Shown here: positions 44,149-52,851 of the stretch, piece by piece
Numbering within the stretch: the first letter of the stretch is position 1
Layout of the letters: each line of letters begins with the position of its first letter
Assembly: GCF_015477805.1 (NCBI RefSeq)
Contig: NZ_JADLQL010000001.1
Coordinates: forward strand, 1,116,001-1,180,000
Source: Nocardia flavorosea
Lineage (GTDB): Bacteria; Actinomycetota; Actinomycetes; Mycobacteriales; Mycobacteriaceae
Direction of reading: 5' to 3'
Length of the DNA stretch: 64,000 bases
Notes under the pieces: model-generated
The model's input: only the letters and a program-made list of their open reading frames with translations
What the model was told of the DNA's origin: nothing
Database searches by the model: none
Translations under genes and position numbers: made by a program

Positions 44149-44559
44149 ATGGCGTTCACGAACGATCCCGACGGCGACCGGTTCTTCGCGCTGCGCACCT
44201 ACCGCACCGACGGTTCCCCGGTGAGCACCCCGATCTGGCTGGCGCCCGCCGGCGGCCGCTGGTACGGGTACACACCGGGCCGGTCCTGGAAAGTCCGGCG
44301 GATCCGCGCGCATCCCCGGGTCGACGTCGCACGCTGCACATTCGACGGCACCCCGACGAGCCCCTGGCGTCCCGGCACCGCCCGGATACTGCCCGCGGAT
44401 CAGGTGCGCACGGCGAAACGGGCGCTGACCGCCAAGTACGGCACCGGGTTCCGGGTCTTCGTCCTCACGACTCTCATCGGCCGCTTCCGGCCCCATGGCG
44501 GACAAGCAGTCGGGCTGGAAATCGACGTCCCGGACGGTCTACCGAAGCTGCGGCGCTGA
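44149..44559 (+). CDS. PPOX-class F420-dependent oxidoreductase
   Basis: 136 residues of the same split-barrel family as the gene at 7962: ALRTYRTDGSPVSTPIWLAPAGG, RSWKVRRIRAHPRVDVARC. The opening FxxLxTxRxDGSPVSTPxW and the cofactor-phosphate contact RSWKVRRI are kept. Substrate unknown; F420 binding is inferred from the family. It pairs divergently with the Ddn-like gene, suggesting shared control. Confidence 0.85.
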   Translation: MAFTNDPDGDRFFALRTYRTDGSPVSTPIWLAPAGGRWYGYTPGRSWKVRRIRAHPRVDVARCTFDGTPTSPWRPGTARILPADQVRTAKRALTAKYGTGFRVFVLTTLIGRFRPHGGQAVGLEIDVPDGLPKLRR

Positions 44560-44801
44560 GACCGGGTCGCCTCACCGCAGTCCCGGCGCAGCGTTACTGC
44601 TGTACCGCCGTGGCCCGGCGATGGCTGCACGGCACCGGCGACGGCGGCTGCGATCGCGATGCACACCGCAGCCGTGCCGGGACATCCGGCACCGCGGTGA
44701 GCCGACGGACCGGTTCACCGCGCAGATGTCGGGCCGAGTTGATATGAATCCCTCGGCGAACCGGACCGACGGGCCGGCATGACGAGAGGCGGCACAACAG
44801 C

Positions 44802-45761
44802 ATGATCGGCGACCATCTGGAGGAATTCGGCGGACTGCCGGCCTTCGATTTCCCCGAGCCCGAGCCGAAACCGGTCACGGGGGCATTACCCGCGGCGGCC
44901 GCGGTGGCCTGGCGCATCTCCGAAACAGGCTGGGAAGGCGACCGCACCTGGGAAGAGACCTTCACCCGGTTCCTCGATTCCGTGGATACCGCGGCGGTGA
45001 CGGCGCTGATCGCCGGTAACTGGCCGGACTCCTACGATTCCACGGCCGATGTGGTGATCGAGTCGCTGATCGCGGCCCGGAAGCGGTTGCCCCGGCTGCG
45101 CGCGGTCTTCCTCGGCGACATCACTTTCGAGGAGTGCGAGATCTCCTGGATCAAACAAGGACATATCGCACCCCTGCTGGCAGCGTTTCCCGATCTGGCG
45201 GAACTCGGTGTGCGTGGTAGCTCAGGCCTGGTGTTCGACAGCGTCCGGCACGAAAACCTGCGGAAACTGACGGTGGAAGCGGGCGGGTTACCGGCCACGG
45301 TGGTCCGGGGTATCGCCGCGAGTGAGCTGCCGGCGCTCACCCATCTCGAATTATGGCTGGGCACTGCTGATTACGGCGCCGACGCCGAACCGGCCGATCT
45401 GGCACCCGTACTCGGCGGTGAACAGTTCCCGGCCCTGCGGCATCTGGGGTTGCGCAACAGCGAGATCCAGGACCGGATCTGTGCAGCGGTGGGCGCCGCG
45501 CCCGTCGTGGCCCGGCTGGAGTCCCTGGACCTCTCGCTGGGTGTCCTCACCGACGAGGGCGCTGCCGCTCTACTCACCGGCCAGCCGCTGACCCATCTGC
45601 GCAACCTGGATCTGCACCACAACTATCTCAGCGAGGAGATGGGGGCCCGGCTGCGGGCGGTGCTCGAACCCGCCGGGGTGCAGCTGAACCTGGACCCCGA
45701 CGATGCGGAGGAGGATTCCGACGGCGACGAGATCTGGCGTTACGTATCGGTCGGCGAATGA
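44802..45761 (+). CDS. STM4015 family leucine-rich-repeat-like protein
   Basis: 319 residues beginning MIGDHLEEFGGLPAFDFPEP. After a short N-terminal domain the sequence forms regular leucine-rich repeats (FPDLAELGVRG, LPALTHLELWLG, FPALRHLGLRNSEIQ, VARLESLDLSLGVLTDEG, LTHLRNLDLHHNYLS), with an acidic C-terminus. This is the STM4015 family, named from a Salmonella gene and of unknown function; the repeat solenoid suggests protein binding. It lacks a signal peptide. The other STM401x genes are not nearby. Confidence 0.82.
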   Translation: MIGDHLEEFGGLPAFDFPEPEPKPVTGALPAAAAVAWRISETGWEGDRTWEETFTRFLDSVDTAAVTALIAGNWPDSYDSTADVVIESLIAARKRLPRLRAVFLGDITFEECEISWIKQGHIAPLLAAFPDLAELGVRGSSGLVFDSVRHENLRKLTVEAGGLPATVVRGIAASELPALTHLELWLGTADYGADAEPADLAPVLGGEQFPALRHLGLRNSEIQDRICAAVGAAPVVARLESLDLSLGVLTDEGAAALLTGQPLTHLRNLDLHHNYLSEEMGARLRAVLEPAGVQLNLDPDDAEEDSDGDEIWRYVSVGE

Positions 45762-45782
45762 ATCATGCCGCGACCGCGCGGC

Positions 45783-46439
45783 TCACACTGTTCCGAGCGA
45801 TTCCGCCACCGCCAGCAGATCGGCCGGAGTGCCGCCCATGATGCGGGCCGCGTGCTCGGTGATCGCCTCGACCGGCCAGTCCCACCAGCGCGCCCGCAGC
45901 AGCGTCTCGACCTCGTCCGGCGCGAAGCGGGTCCGGACGGGGCGGGCGGGATTGCCCGCCACGATCGCGTAGGGCTCGACATCCTTGGTCACCACCGAAT
46001 GCGCGGCGATCACGGCACCGTCACCGATACGCACGCCGGGCATGATCGTGGCCGACCGGCCGATCCACACATCGTTGCCGATCACCGTATCGGGTGTCGG
46101 CTCGATCGCGGTGAAGACCTCGAGCGTGTTCTCCGTCCACGAACCACCGAACATGGTGAACGGGTAGGTGGATGGGCCGGCCATGGGATGGTTGCCGCCG
46201 GGCATCAGGAAGGTGGCCCGGGGTGCGATCGCGGTGAACCGGCCGATCACCAGCCGTTGGGGACCGTAGTTGTAGAGGACATTTCCCTGCTGGAACGGCA
46301 CCCCGCTGCCCTCGTCGTCGAAGTAGGTGAACGCGCCCACCTCGATGAACGGGGAGTCGACCTGATTCGCCAGGAACACCACGTTCGTCAGGTCCGCACG
46401 AGTGGACGGATGTAGTTGCATCGGATCGGGCGCGGCCAC
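45783..46439 (-). CDS. CatB/Vat-type xenobiotic O-acetyltransferase
   Basis: 218 residues from GTG 46439, fixed by AGGAGG eight bases upstream. It is a left-handed beta-helix trimeric acyltransferase with hexapeptide repeats (VIGNDVWIGRSATIMPGVRIGDGAVI, VVTKDVEPYAIVAGNPARPV). The catalytic-histidine loop GGNHPMAGPSTYPFTMFGGSW strongly resembles streptogramin (Vat) and chloramphenicol (CatB) acetyltransferases. Resistance is possible, but many chromosomal members have other targets. A 10-pair hairpin lies 24 bases upstream of its start. Confidence 0.87.
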   Translation of the reverse strand: MAAPDPMQLHPSTRADLTNVVFLANQVDSPFIEVGAFTYFDDEGSGVPFQQGNVLYNYGPQRLVIGRFTAIAPRATFLMPGGNHPMAGPSTYPFTMFGGSWTENTLEVFTAIEPTPDTVIGNDVWIGRSATIMPGVRIGDGAVIAAHSVVTKDVEPYAIVAGNPARPVRTRFAPDEVETLLRARWWDWPVEAITEHAARIMGGTPADLLAVAESLGTV

Positions 46440-46462
46440 TATGTCCTCCTGTATCGCACCGA

Positions 46463-46485
46463 GGCCGGCGCTTGGAGCGCCGGCC
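46463..46485 (-). promoter_or_regulatory. Strong hairpin in the leader of the acetyltransferase gene
   Basis: GGCCGGCGCT and AGCGCCGGCC flank a TGG loop: a perfect ten-pair GC stem. On the minus strand it ends 24 bases before the GTG and about 12 before the AGGAGG. It could act as an attenuator for an antibiotic-inducible gene, or terminate upstream transcription. Confidence 0.5.
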
Positions 46486-46739
46486 GACCGTGCCGACTCT
46501 ACGGAGCCCGCGCGATAACCGGCCGAACCGGACCGCGAACCCCTGACCGGCCGGCCCCTCCGGCGTCGGTGAGTCCGCGACCCCGGCGTGGTCGAACCCG
46601 ATCGGGTGATGCCGGGCATCCGCCCGGCCGAGATGCCCGCGCGTGGGAGGACGCAGAACCGGCAACTCAGGAACGGACGCCGGTGCCGGCGCCCCACCCA
46701 CACCGGCCCGGCCGGCGCGGCCCGGCATAAGGTGTGCCC

Positions 46740-47375
46740 ATGTCCGATACACGCACCGGCTATCTCACCGACGCGGGCGAGATCTATCGCCGATCGTTCT
46801 CGATCATTCGCTCCGAGGCCGAACTGGACCGGTTTCCGGCGGATATCGCGCAGGTGGTGGTGCGGATGATCCACGGCTGCGGCCAAGTGGATCTGGCGGG
46901 CGATATCGCGTTCACGCCCGGTGTGGTGGCGGCGGCGCGCAGCGCCCTGCGCGGTGGAGCGCCCATCCTGTGCGACGCGAACATGGTGGCGTCGGGCGTC
47001 ACCCGCACCCGGTTACCCGCCGGCAACGACGTGCTGTGCTGGCTGCGCGATCCCCGGGTTCCCGATCTCGCGGCCCGCCTCGGGACCACCCGCTCCGCGG
47101 CGGCGCTGGAGCTGTGGCGCGACCGCCTCGAGGGGGCCGTGGTGGCCATCGGGAACGCGCCGACCGCGCTGTTCCACCTGCTGGACATGGTCGCCGCCGG
47201 CGGGCCCGCGCCCGCGGCGGTGCTCGGCATACCGGTGGGTTTCGTCGGCGCCGCCGAATCCAAGGAAGCCCTCACCGAGTGCTCGGGCCTGGAGTATCTG
47301 ACGGTCCGCGGGCGGCGCGGCGGCAGCGCCATCACCGCCTCGGCCCTGAACGCGATCGCGAGCGAAGCGGAATGA
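46740..47375 (+). CDS. cobH: Precorrin-8X methylmutase CobH
   Basis: 211 residues (ATG 46740; GTG 46734 is in frame). It moves the methyl group from C-11 to C-12, forming hydrogenobyrinate. The catalytic histidine is in [18 protein letters not shown] near residue 45. Also present are [23 protein letters not shown] and [13 protein letters not shown], all typical of CobH/CbiC. The stop overlaps the cobIJ start (ATGA). Confidence 0.95.
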   Translation: MSDTRTGYLTDAGEIYRRSFSIIRSEAELDRFPADIAQVVVRMIHGCGQVDLAGDIAFTPGVVAAARSALRGGAPILCDANMVASGVTRTRLPAGNDVLCWLRDPRVPDLAARLGTTRSAAALELWRDRLEGAVVAIGNAPTALFHLLDMVAAGGPAPAAVLGIPVGFVGAAESKEALTECSGLEYLTVRGRRGGSAITASALNAIASEAE

Positions 47376-49048
47376 CCGTGCGGACCGGAAAACTCTGGGG
47401 TGTCGGACTGGGTCCCGGCGACCCCGAACTGGTGACGGTGAAGGCGGCGCGGATCATCGCCGAAGCCGATGTGATCGCGTTCCACAGCGCCCGCCACGGC
47501 CGCAGTATCTCGCGGGCGATCGCGGAACCGTATATGCGGCCGGGGCAGCTCGAGGAACACCTGGTGTATCCGGTGACCACCGAGACCACCGACCATCCGG
47601 GCGGCTATCAGGGTGCCATCGACGAGTTCTACGCCGCGGCTGCCGAACGGCTGGCCGCACATCTGGCGGCGGGCCGGTCGGTGGCGTTGCTGGCCGCTGG
47701 GGATCCGCTGTTCTACAGCTCCTATATGCATATGCATCGGCGGCTGGCCGGCCGGTTCGATGCGGAGATCGTCCCGGGTATCACCTCGGTGAGTGCGGCG
47801 ACGGCGGCACTGGGGACACCGCTGGTCGAAGGCGAACAGGTGCTCACCGTGCTCCCCGGCACCATGGCGCCCGACGAACTCACCCGCCGGCTCGCCGGCA
47901 GCGATGCGGCCGCGATCATGAAACTCGGCCGCACCTATCCGGCCGTCCGCAAGGCGCTCGCCGACTCCGGCCGGCTCGACCGCGCCTACTACGTGGAACG
48001 GGCCAGCACCGGCCGCGAACGCATCCTGCCCGCCGGCGATGTGGACGAATCCCAGGTCCCCTATTTCGCGATCACCATCGTGCCGGGGCCGGAACCGACG
48101 ACGCTGCTGCCCGCCGGGCGAAATCACGAGATAACCGGGGCGGATGGCGGCAACACCGACGGTGCCCCGGCCGTTCGGTCCACTGGGCAGGGTGCCGCGC
48201 GACGGCGTGACGGCCACGAGGCGACCACACTCGAACCCGAATCGGGGACGAACGCAGCCTTCGGCACATCCGGGCATCCCGGTTCTGCGCGGCAATCCGG
48301 AAGCGGTCCCGGGGAGGTCGTCGTAGTGGGACTCGGTCCGGGCGACACCGCGTGGACCACCCCGGAGGTCACCGCGGCGCTCGCCGCCGCGACCGATCTC
48401 GTCGGCTACACCACCTACATCGACCGGGTGCCGGAACGCGCCGGTCAACGCCGCCACGCCAGTGACAACCGGGTGGAATCCGAACGCGCCGCCATGGCGC
48501 TGGATCTCGCCGCACGCGGCGGCCGGGTAGTCGTGGTGTCCTCCGGCGATCCCGGGGTGTTCGCCATGGCGGCCGCGGTGCTCGAGGAGTCCGCCGACCC
48601 ACAGTGGGCCGGGGTGCCGGTACGGGTACTCCCCGGGGTGACCGCGGCGAATGCCGTGGCCAGCCGGGTGGGTGCACCGCTGGGCCATGACTACGCGACC
48701 ATCTCGCTGTCCGACCGCCTGAAACCGTGGGAGGTGGTGGCGCGCCGGCTGGCGGCCGTCGCGGCCGCCGATATGGCGATCGCTGTCTACAACCCGGCGT
48801 CCAGTAAACGCACCTGGCAGGTCGGGGCGATGAAAGACATTCTGCTCGAACACCGCACACCGGAAACCCCGGTCGTTCTGGGGCGCGATGTCGGGGGTCC
48901 GCAGGAGTCGGTGCGGGTAGTGCGGCTCGGCGAACTAGACCCCGCCGAAGTGGATATGCGCACCCTGCTGATCATCGGGGCCTCCACCACCGCCGTGGTC
49001 GGTGGCGACGCACCGCGGGTTTTCACCGCACGGCGATATCACGGCTGA
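47372..49048 (+). CDS. cobIJ: Fused precorrin-2 C20- / precorrin-3B C17-methyltransferase CobIJ
   Basis: 558 residues. The first half (about 1-255) is Cob[53 protein letters not shown]. The second half (about 325-558) is Cob[70 protein letters not shown] sequence and [10 protein letters not shown]. Each uses S-adenosylmethionine. The 70-residue linker is Gly, Ser, Thr and Ala rich, carries several acidic and basic residues, and looks disordered; it is longer than a minimal fusion needs. The fusion follows the arrangement seen in mycobacteria. Confidence 0.95.
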   Translation: MTVRTGKLWGVGLGPGDPELVTVKAARIIAEADVIAFHSARHGRSISRAIAEPYMRPGQLEEHLVYPVTTETTDHPGGYQGAIDEFYAAAAERLAAHLAAGRSVALLAAGDPLFYSSYMHMHRRLAGRFDAEIVPGITSVSAATAALGTPLVEGEQVLTVLPGTMAPDELTRRLAGSDAAAIMKLGRTYPAVRKALADSGRLDRAYYVERASTGRERILPAGDVDESQVPYFAITIVPGPEPTTLLPAGRNHEITGADGGNTDGAPAVRSTGQGAARRRDGHEATTLEPESGTNAAFGTSGHPGSARQSGSGPGEVVVVGLGPGDTAWTTPEVTAALAAATDLVGYTTYIDRVPERAGQRRHASDNRVESERAAMALDLAARGGRVVVVSSGDPGVFAMAAAVLEESADPQWAGVPVRVLPGVTAANAVASRVGAPLGHDYATISLSDRLKPWEVVARRLAAVAAADMAIAVYNPASSKRTWQVGAMKDILLEHRTPETPVVLGRDVGGPQESVRVVRLGELDPAEVDMRTLLIIGASTTAVVGGDAPRVFTARRYHG

Positions 49049-49065
49049 CACCTCGATCCGATAGC

Positions 49066-49080
49066 ATTCCACTATGGAAT
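49066..49080. promoter_or_regulatory. Perfect palindrome upstream of a PadR-type regulator
   Basis: ATTCCACTATGGAAT: six-base arms around CTA, 22 bases before the GTG of the regulator. Probably its autoregulatory site. Confidence 0.6.
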
Positions 49081-49102
49081 AAGATCGGGGAAAGGGGATA
49101 CC

Positions 49103-49630
49103 GTGGTGAACGGCAATCGGAAGCGGCCGCTGAACTCCACGGCCGCCTCGCTGCTGGGATTCCTGCACGAGGGGCCGATGTCGGGGTGGGATCTGGTGAC
49201 ACTCGCGCAGGAGCGAATCGGCGATTTCTGGACCATCACCCAGAGCCAGGTCTACCGGGAACTGGCGACCATGGACGCGGCGGGTCTGGTGGTGAAGGGG
49301 GAAACCGGCGCCCGGGAGCGCACCCCGTATCGGATCACCGAGGCCGGGCGCGCGGAATTCGCCGAATGGATCGCACGCGATCCGAGCGCGGAGACCATCC
49401 GATTTCCACTGCTGCTCACCCTGCATTTCGGCGGTCACCTGGACCGCGCGCATCTGGCCGCCATCATCGAAAGCAGTCGTAAGGTGCACCAGGAACGCCT
49501 GGACCGCTACCGGACCGAATCAGCCGCGACGATGCCCCCGTTCGCGCGCGCCACCCTCGAGTTCGGGATCGGTTACGAGCGCGCGGTTCTGGACTGGTTC
49601 GACCGGCTACCGGAAATCCTGACCTCCTGA
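49103..49630 (+). CDS. PadR-family transcriptional regulator (Vir_act_alpha_C type)
   Basis: 175 residues from GTG 49103 with AAAGGGG upstream. Winged helix: TAASLLGFLHEGPMSGWDLVTLAQERIGDFW, SQVYRELATMDAAGLV, YRITEAGRAEFAEWI. The C-terminal helical half (FPLLLTLHFGGHLD onwards) matches the second PadR subfamily, different from the gene at 9273. It lies between cobIJ and cobK without an obvious target gene next to it, so it may control itself and a distant gene. Confidence 0.88.
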   Translation: MVNGNRKRPLNSTAASLLGFLHEGPMSGWDLVTLAQERIGDFWTITQSQVYRELATMDAAGLVVKGETGARERTPYRITEAGRAEFAEWIARDPSAETIRFPLLLTLHFGGHLDRAHLAAIIESSRKVHQERLDRYRTESAATMPPFARATLEFGIGYERAVLDWFDRLPEILTS

Positions 49631-49694
49631 GGAACCAACCATCCCATCGCCTGGAAACGTGAACTCCTCGCTCGACAGCTCCGCGGTCGCCCCT

Positions 49695-49859
49695 CGATCA
49701 GTCAGCGCTCGATCAGTCAGCGTCCGATCAGTCAGCGTCGGACCGGGCGGCGATCGGTCGGTCACCGCACGATCAGTCACCGCTCGATCGGTCGGTGCTC
49801 GATCAGGCGCCTCTCAGTCAGGCATCGCTCGATCGGGCGGCGATCGTCGGATCGACCAA
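49695..49859. repeat. Degenerate 15-bp tandem repeat array
   Basis: About eleven units of a CGATCAGTCAGCGCT-like 15-mer. Exact CGATCA or close variants start at 49695, 49710, 49725, 49770, 49785, 49800, 49815 and 49830, with two shifted units near 49740-49755. Because 15 is a multiple of three, the plus strand stays open across it and would encode a (R-S-V-S/T-A/V)n peptide from a GTG at 49659; no signal or known fold supports translation. It lies between converging padR-type gene and cobK. Confidence 0.75.
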
Positions 49860-49962
49860 GGCACACATTGCCATTTGTGAGTGGTTCCCAGCTGGTCCCC
49901 GGCCGTGTCCGGCGCCTCAGGCGCCGGTAGCGGTGTTGTCGAGGTCGCGACCGGACAGGTCG

Positions 49963-50733
49963 CTACCCAACACCCGAGGTCGAATCGGGGTGCCGGCGCG
50001 CATACTCGGTCACCCATTGACGTGCCGCGCGCACGGAGGTGACCTCGACGAGCCCGGGAGGCGCCGGCGGCCGGTCGACCATTACCACCGGAATGCCGGC
50101 CTCTCGGGCTGCGATCAGTTTGGCCGCAGTGGCCGCACCGCCGCTGTCCTTGGTGACGAGCACCTCGATACGGTGCCGCGCCAGCAACGCGCTTTCCGCC
50201 TCCACCGTGAAAGGCCCCCGGGCGAGCAGGATCTCGTGACGCGGCGGCAACGCGACCTCGGGTGGATCGATGGCGCGGACGAGATACCACGGGCGAGTGT
50301 ATCCGGCGAAGGCGCCGACCCCCTGCCTGCCGATGGTGAGCAGGATCCGGTCGCCGGTATCCGCGGAGACCCGGGCGGCGGCGGCCAGGTCCGGGACCCG
50401 CAGCCAGTGGTCGCCGGGATCCGCGGTCCAGCCCGGGCGGTTCAGCCGGACCATGGGCCGCCCCAGCTGCGCGCTCGCGCGGGCGGCATGTGCGGTCATG
50501 GTCGCGGCGAACGGATGGGTGGCATCGACAATCAGCTCGATCGCGTTGTCGGTCAACCAGTTCCGCAGGCCCTCGGCCCCGCCGAAACCACCGACCCGGA
50601 CGGTTCCGCCGGGACGGACCGGATCGGATATGCGACCGGCGAGCGAGGACACGATCTCGAGTCCACGCTCGCCGGCGAGTGCGTGGGCGAGTTCCCGGGC
50701 CTCCCCGGTCCCGCCCAGCAGCAGGATTCTCAG
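49963..50733 (-). CDS. cobK: Precorrin-6A reductase CobK
   Basis: 256 residues. It reduces precorrin-6A with NADPH. Landmarks are ILLLGGTGEARELAHALAG at the N-terminus, VDATHPFAATMTAHAARA, RPGW, and VLVTKDSGGAATAAKLIAA near the end. The start is unusual: no ATG, GTG or TTG fits, and the first codon is apparently CTG at 50733 overlapping the upstream gene's TGA (CTGA), implying translational coupling or a rare start. If another start is used it lies within an unrelated upstream frame. Confidence 0.9.
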   Translation of the reverse strand: MRILLLGGTGEARELAHALAGERGLEIVSSLAGRISDPVRPGGTVRVGGFGGAEGLRNWLTDNAIELIVDATHPFAATMTAHAARASAQLGRPMVRLNRPGWTADPGDHWLRVPDLAAAARVSADTGDRILLTIGRQGVGAFAGYTRPWYLVRAIDPPEVALPPRHEILLARGPFTVEAESALLARHRIEVLVTKDSGGAATAAKLIAAREAGIPVVMVDRPPAPPGLVEVTSVRAARQWVTEYARRHPDSTSGVG

Positions 50734-51353
50734 GGCTGCCCGCTGAAGTAGGCGATGGCCGAATCCAGCAGCGGCGGCCCACCGGCCACCGCAAGGCCGA
50801 TACCCGCGCCGATGATGGCGCCCGGGAGCAGGCCGATACCCAGGAACAAGAAGCCGACAGCCGCGCCGATGGCAGCGCCCACGGCCGCCCCCAGCGAGGC
50901 GTCCTGCAGTTCGTTCATGAACCACTGCTGGGCACCGATGAATTGGGCCTGCGCCGGCGCACCCGCCACCGGGGTGGCCTGCGGGGTGAGGGTCAGCCGG
51001 CTGTTGTCCTCCTCGATGGTGGCGGCAACGGCGACCACTTGATCACCTGTCTGCTGGCTCAGCGGAATACTGGTGAGGCGTTCCCCGGCGGCATTGGTCA
51101 GCACGACCGCGTTGTTGGCGGCGTCCATGCTGAACGTGCCCCCGGAGACGGTGGTGATCAGCGATTTTCCGGCCTCGGCGAGGGCCAGGGTGTAGTCGAC
51201 GCCGCGGTCGTGGCCGGTGACCTCCGAAACCGCGTTCGCCTGCTGTTCGACGGCCGGCGCCGCGGGGGCGGGCGCGGCGTAGCCGGTGCCGGCGGCGATT
51301 CCGGTGGCCGCGGCCGCCATGATCGCGGTCGCGGCGAGTTTCTTGTATTTCAC
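50730..51353 (-). CDS. Secreted or membrane-associated glycine-zipper protein of unknown function
   Basis: 207 residues from GTG 51353 with GGAGAAA upstream. A signal peptide (YKKLAATAIMAAAATGIAAGTGYAAPA) leads a Thr/Val-rich beta-like region. The C-terminus has a long Gly-rich hydrophobic stretch (ASLGAAVGAAIGAAVGFLFL, then GIGLLPGAIIGAGIGLAVAGG) with GxxxG spacing, suggesting membrane insertion or oligomerisation. It has no cysteines. It fills the place where cobM stands in M. tuberculosis and overlaps cobK by four bases, so it is likely co-transcribed with cob genes. No connection to cobalamin is evident from sequence. Confidence 0.8.
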   Translation of the reverse strand: MKYKKLAATAIMAAAATGIAAGTGYAAPAPAAPAVEQQANAVSEVTGHDRGVDYTLALAEAGKSLITTVSGGTFSMDAANNAVVLTNAAGERLTSIPLSQQTGDQVVAVAATIEEDNSRLTLTPQATPVAGAPAQAQFIGAQQWFMNELQDASLGAAVGAAIGAAVGFLFLGIGLLPGAIIGAGIGLAVAGGPPLLDSAIAYFSGQP

Positions 51354-51470
51354 TCGGTTTCTCCGATGTTGCGCGCGAGCCCGGTGACCCACGCTCGGAA
51401 CGCAAATGACATTACTCGCGCTGTCCGATTCGTCCATTCGAATGACGCAGTCACGCAGTCGTAGCGCGTC

Positions 51471-52718
51471 CTACCGGTCCTTCACAACCGACCACTGGCT
51501 CACCGGGAGCTGCGGGCGCCAGGCGGTGAAACGCCCCAGCGGCTCCCCGCGGTAGATCTGGAATCGGCGTAGCTGCCCACCGTGTTCCCCGGACCATGAG
51601 ACCAGCAATGCCTCCGATTCCGCGGTGACCGCATTGGCCACGAGCCGCCCGCCCGCGCGCAACCGCGTCCAGCATCGATCGAACAGTTCCGGTGTGGTGA
51701 GACCGCCGCCGAGGAAAATCGCATCGGGAGTGCCCGGCACGGCGTCGCCGGTGAGTTCGGCCACCGCTTCGCCACGAATCTCGAGTTCGGGCACCCCGAG
51801 CGTGGATGCGTTCGCGGCGATCTGATCGCGGCGCCGGTCCAGAATTTCGAATGTCACCGCCCGGCAGGACGGATCGGTACGGCACCATTCGATTGCGATA
51901 CTGCCCGAACCCCCGCCGATATCCCACAGGGTCTCCCCTGGTCCCGGCGCGAGCGCGGCCAGAGTCAGCGCACGGACCTCCGATTTGGTGAGCTGACCGT
52001 CACCGGTATACGCGGAATCGGGCAGCCCGGGCAACCGGGTGCGACGCGGATGTCCGGGTTCACCGGTCACCGCTATCGCGACAAGGTTGAGCGGATCACC
52101 GGGCGGTTCCCGCCAATCGGCGGCGTAGCCCGAGACGATCCGTTCGGCCGGACCGCCCAATTGCTCCAGCAACGTCACCGGGGACGGCCCGAAACCGTGC
52201 GAGCGCAACAATTCCACGATTTCGGCGGGAGTCCCGGCGTCCGCGCTGAGGACCAGGATTCGCCGGCCGTCGATCAGTTCCGGCAGCAATCGCCGCAGCG
52301 GACGGCCGACCGCACTCACAATGCACACCTCGGGAAGCGGCCAGCCGAGCCGGGCGCAGGCCAGCGAGGCCGACGACGGCTGGGGCAGCACCCGCAGCGA
52401 TTCGGGTCCGAGCAACCGCGCCAAGGTGGTGCCGATGCCGTAGAACATGGGGTCGCCGCTGGCGAGCACTCCGAGCCGGGTTCCGCGCAGATCCGCCAGC
52501 AGACCCGGTAGCGCGGGCACCAGCGGCGAGGGCCAGCAGTGCCGTGTGGCGGTGATCTCGTCCGGTAACAGGGCCAGCTGCCGAGCCGACCCCAGCAATA
52601 CCGCGCATTCCCGCAACGCATCGCGTGAAATCTCGGAAAGCCCCGCCCAGCCGTCCGCGCCGATACCCACCACGGGGACCCGAGGCCCGGCCCACCGTAT
52701 CGCCGGGCCGGCACTCAT
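51471..52718 (-). CDS. cobL: Precorrin-6Y C5,15-methyltransferase (decarboxylating) CobL
   Basis: 415 residues, bifunctional. The N-terminal CbiE-type methyltransferase (about 14-210) shows VVGIGADGWAGLSE and VLASGDPMFYGIGTTLARLL. The C-terminal CbiT-type domain (about 235-405) has LTKSEVRALTLAALAPGPGE and WDIGGGSGSIAIEWCR, the S-adenosylmethionine site, and LFLGGGL-type IFLGGGLTTPEL. It methylates C-5 and C-15 and removes the acetate carboxyl at C-12. The next gene downstream is not cobM, as expected, but a secreted protein. Confidence 0.95.
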   Translation of the reverse strand: MSAGPAIRWAGPRVPVVGIGADGWAGLSEISRDALRECAVLLGSARQLALLPDEITATRHCWPSPLVPALPGLLADLRGTRLGVLASGDPMFYGIGTTLARLLGPESLRVLPQPSSASLACARLGWPLPEVCIVSAVGRPLRRLLPELIDGRRILVLSADAGTPAEIVELLRSHGFGPSPVTLLEQLGGPAERIVSGYAADWREPPGDPLNLVAIAVTGEPGHPRRTRLPGLPDSAYTGDGQLTKSEVRALTLAALAPGPGETLWDIGGGSGSIAIEWCRTDPSCRAVTFEILDRRRDQIAANASTLGVPELEIRGEAVAELTGDAVPGTPDAIFLGGGLTTPELFDRCWTRLRAGGRLVANAVTAESEALLVSWSGEHGGQLRRFQIYRGEPLGRFTAWRPQLPVSQWSVVKDR

Positions 52719-52851
52719 ACCGCGCCCCGCTGGGCCACTGCGGCGTCACCACGGCCGCGCGGGGCCGAAATCCGCGGTCCCCGGGATACGACGCGGCACC
52801 ACACCGCCCCGTCACCGGAAGAATCCCGCAGCCACCGGCCGGTGCCCGCGC

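Noticed and set aside
49695..49859. CRISPR array
   Set aside because: Repeats are 15 bases with no unique spacers and no cas genes nearby; it is a degenerate tandem repeat.
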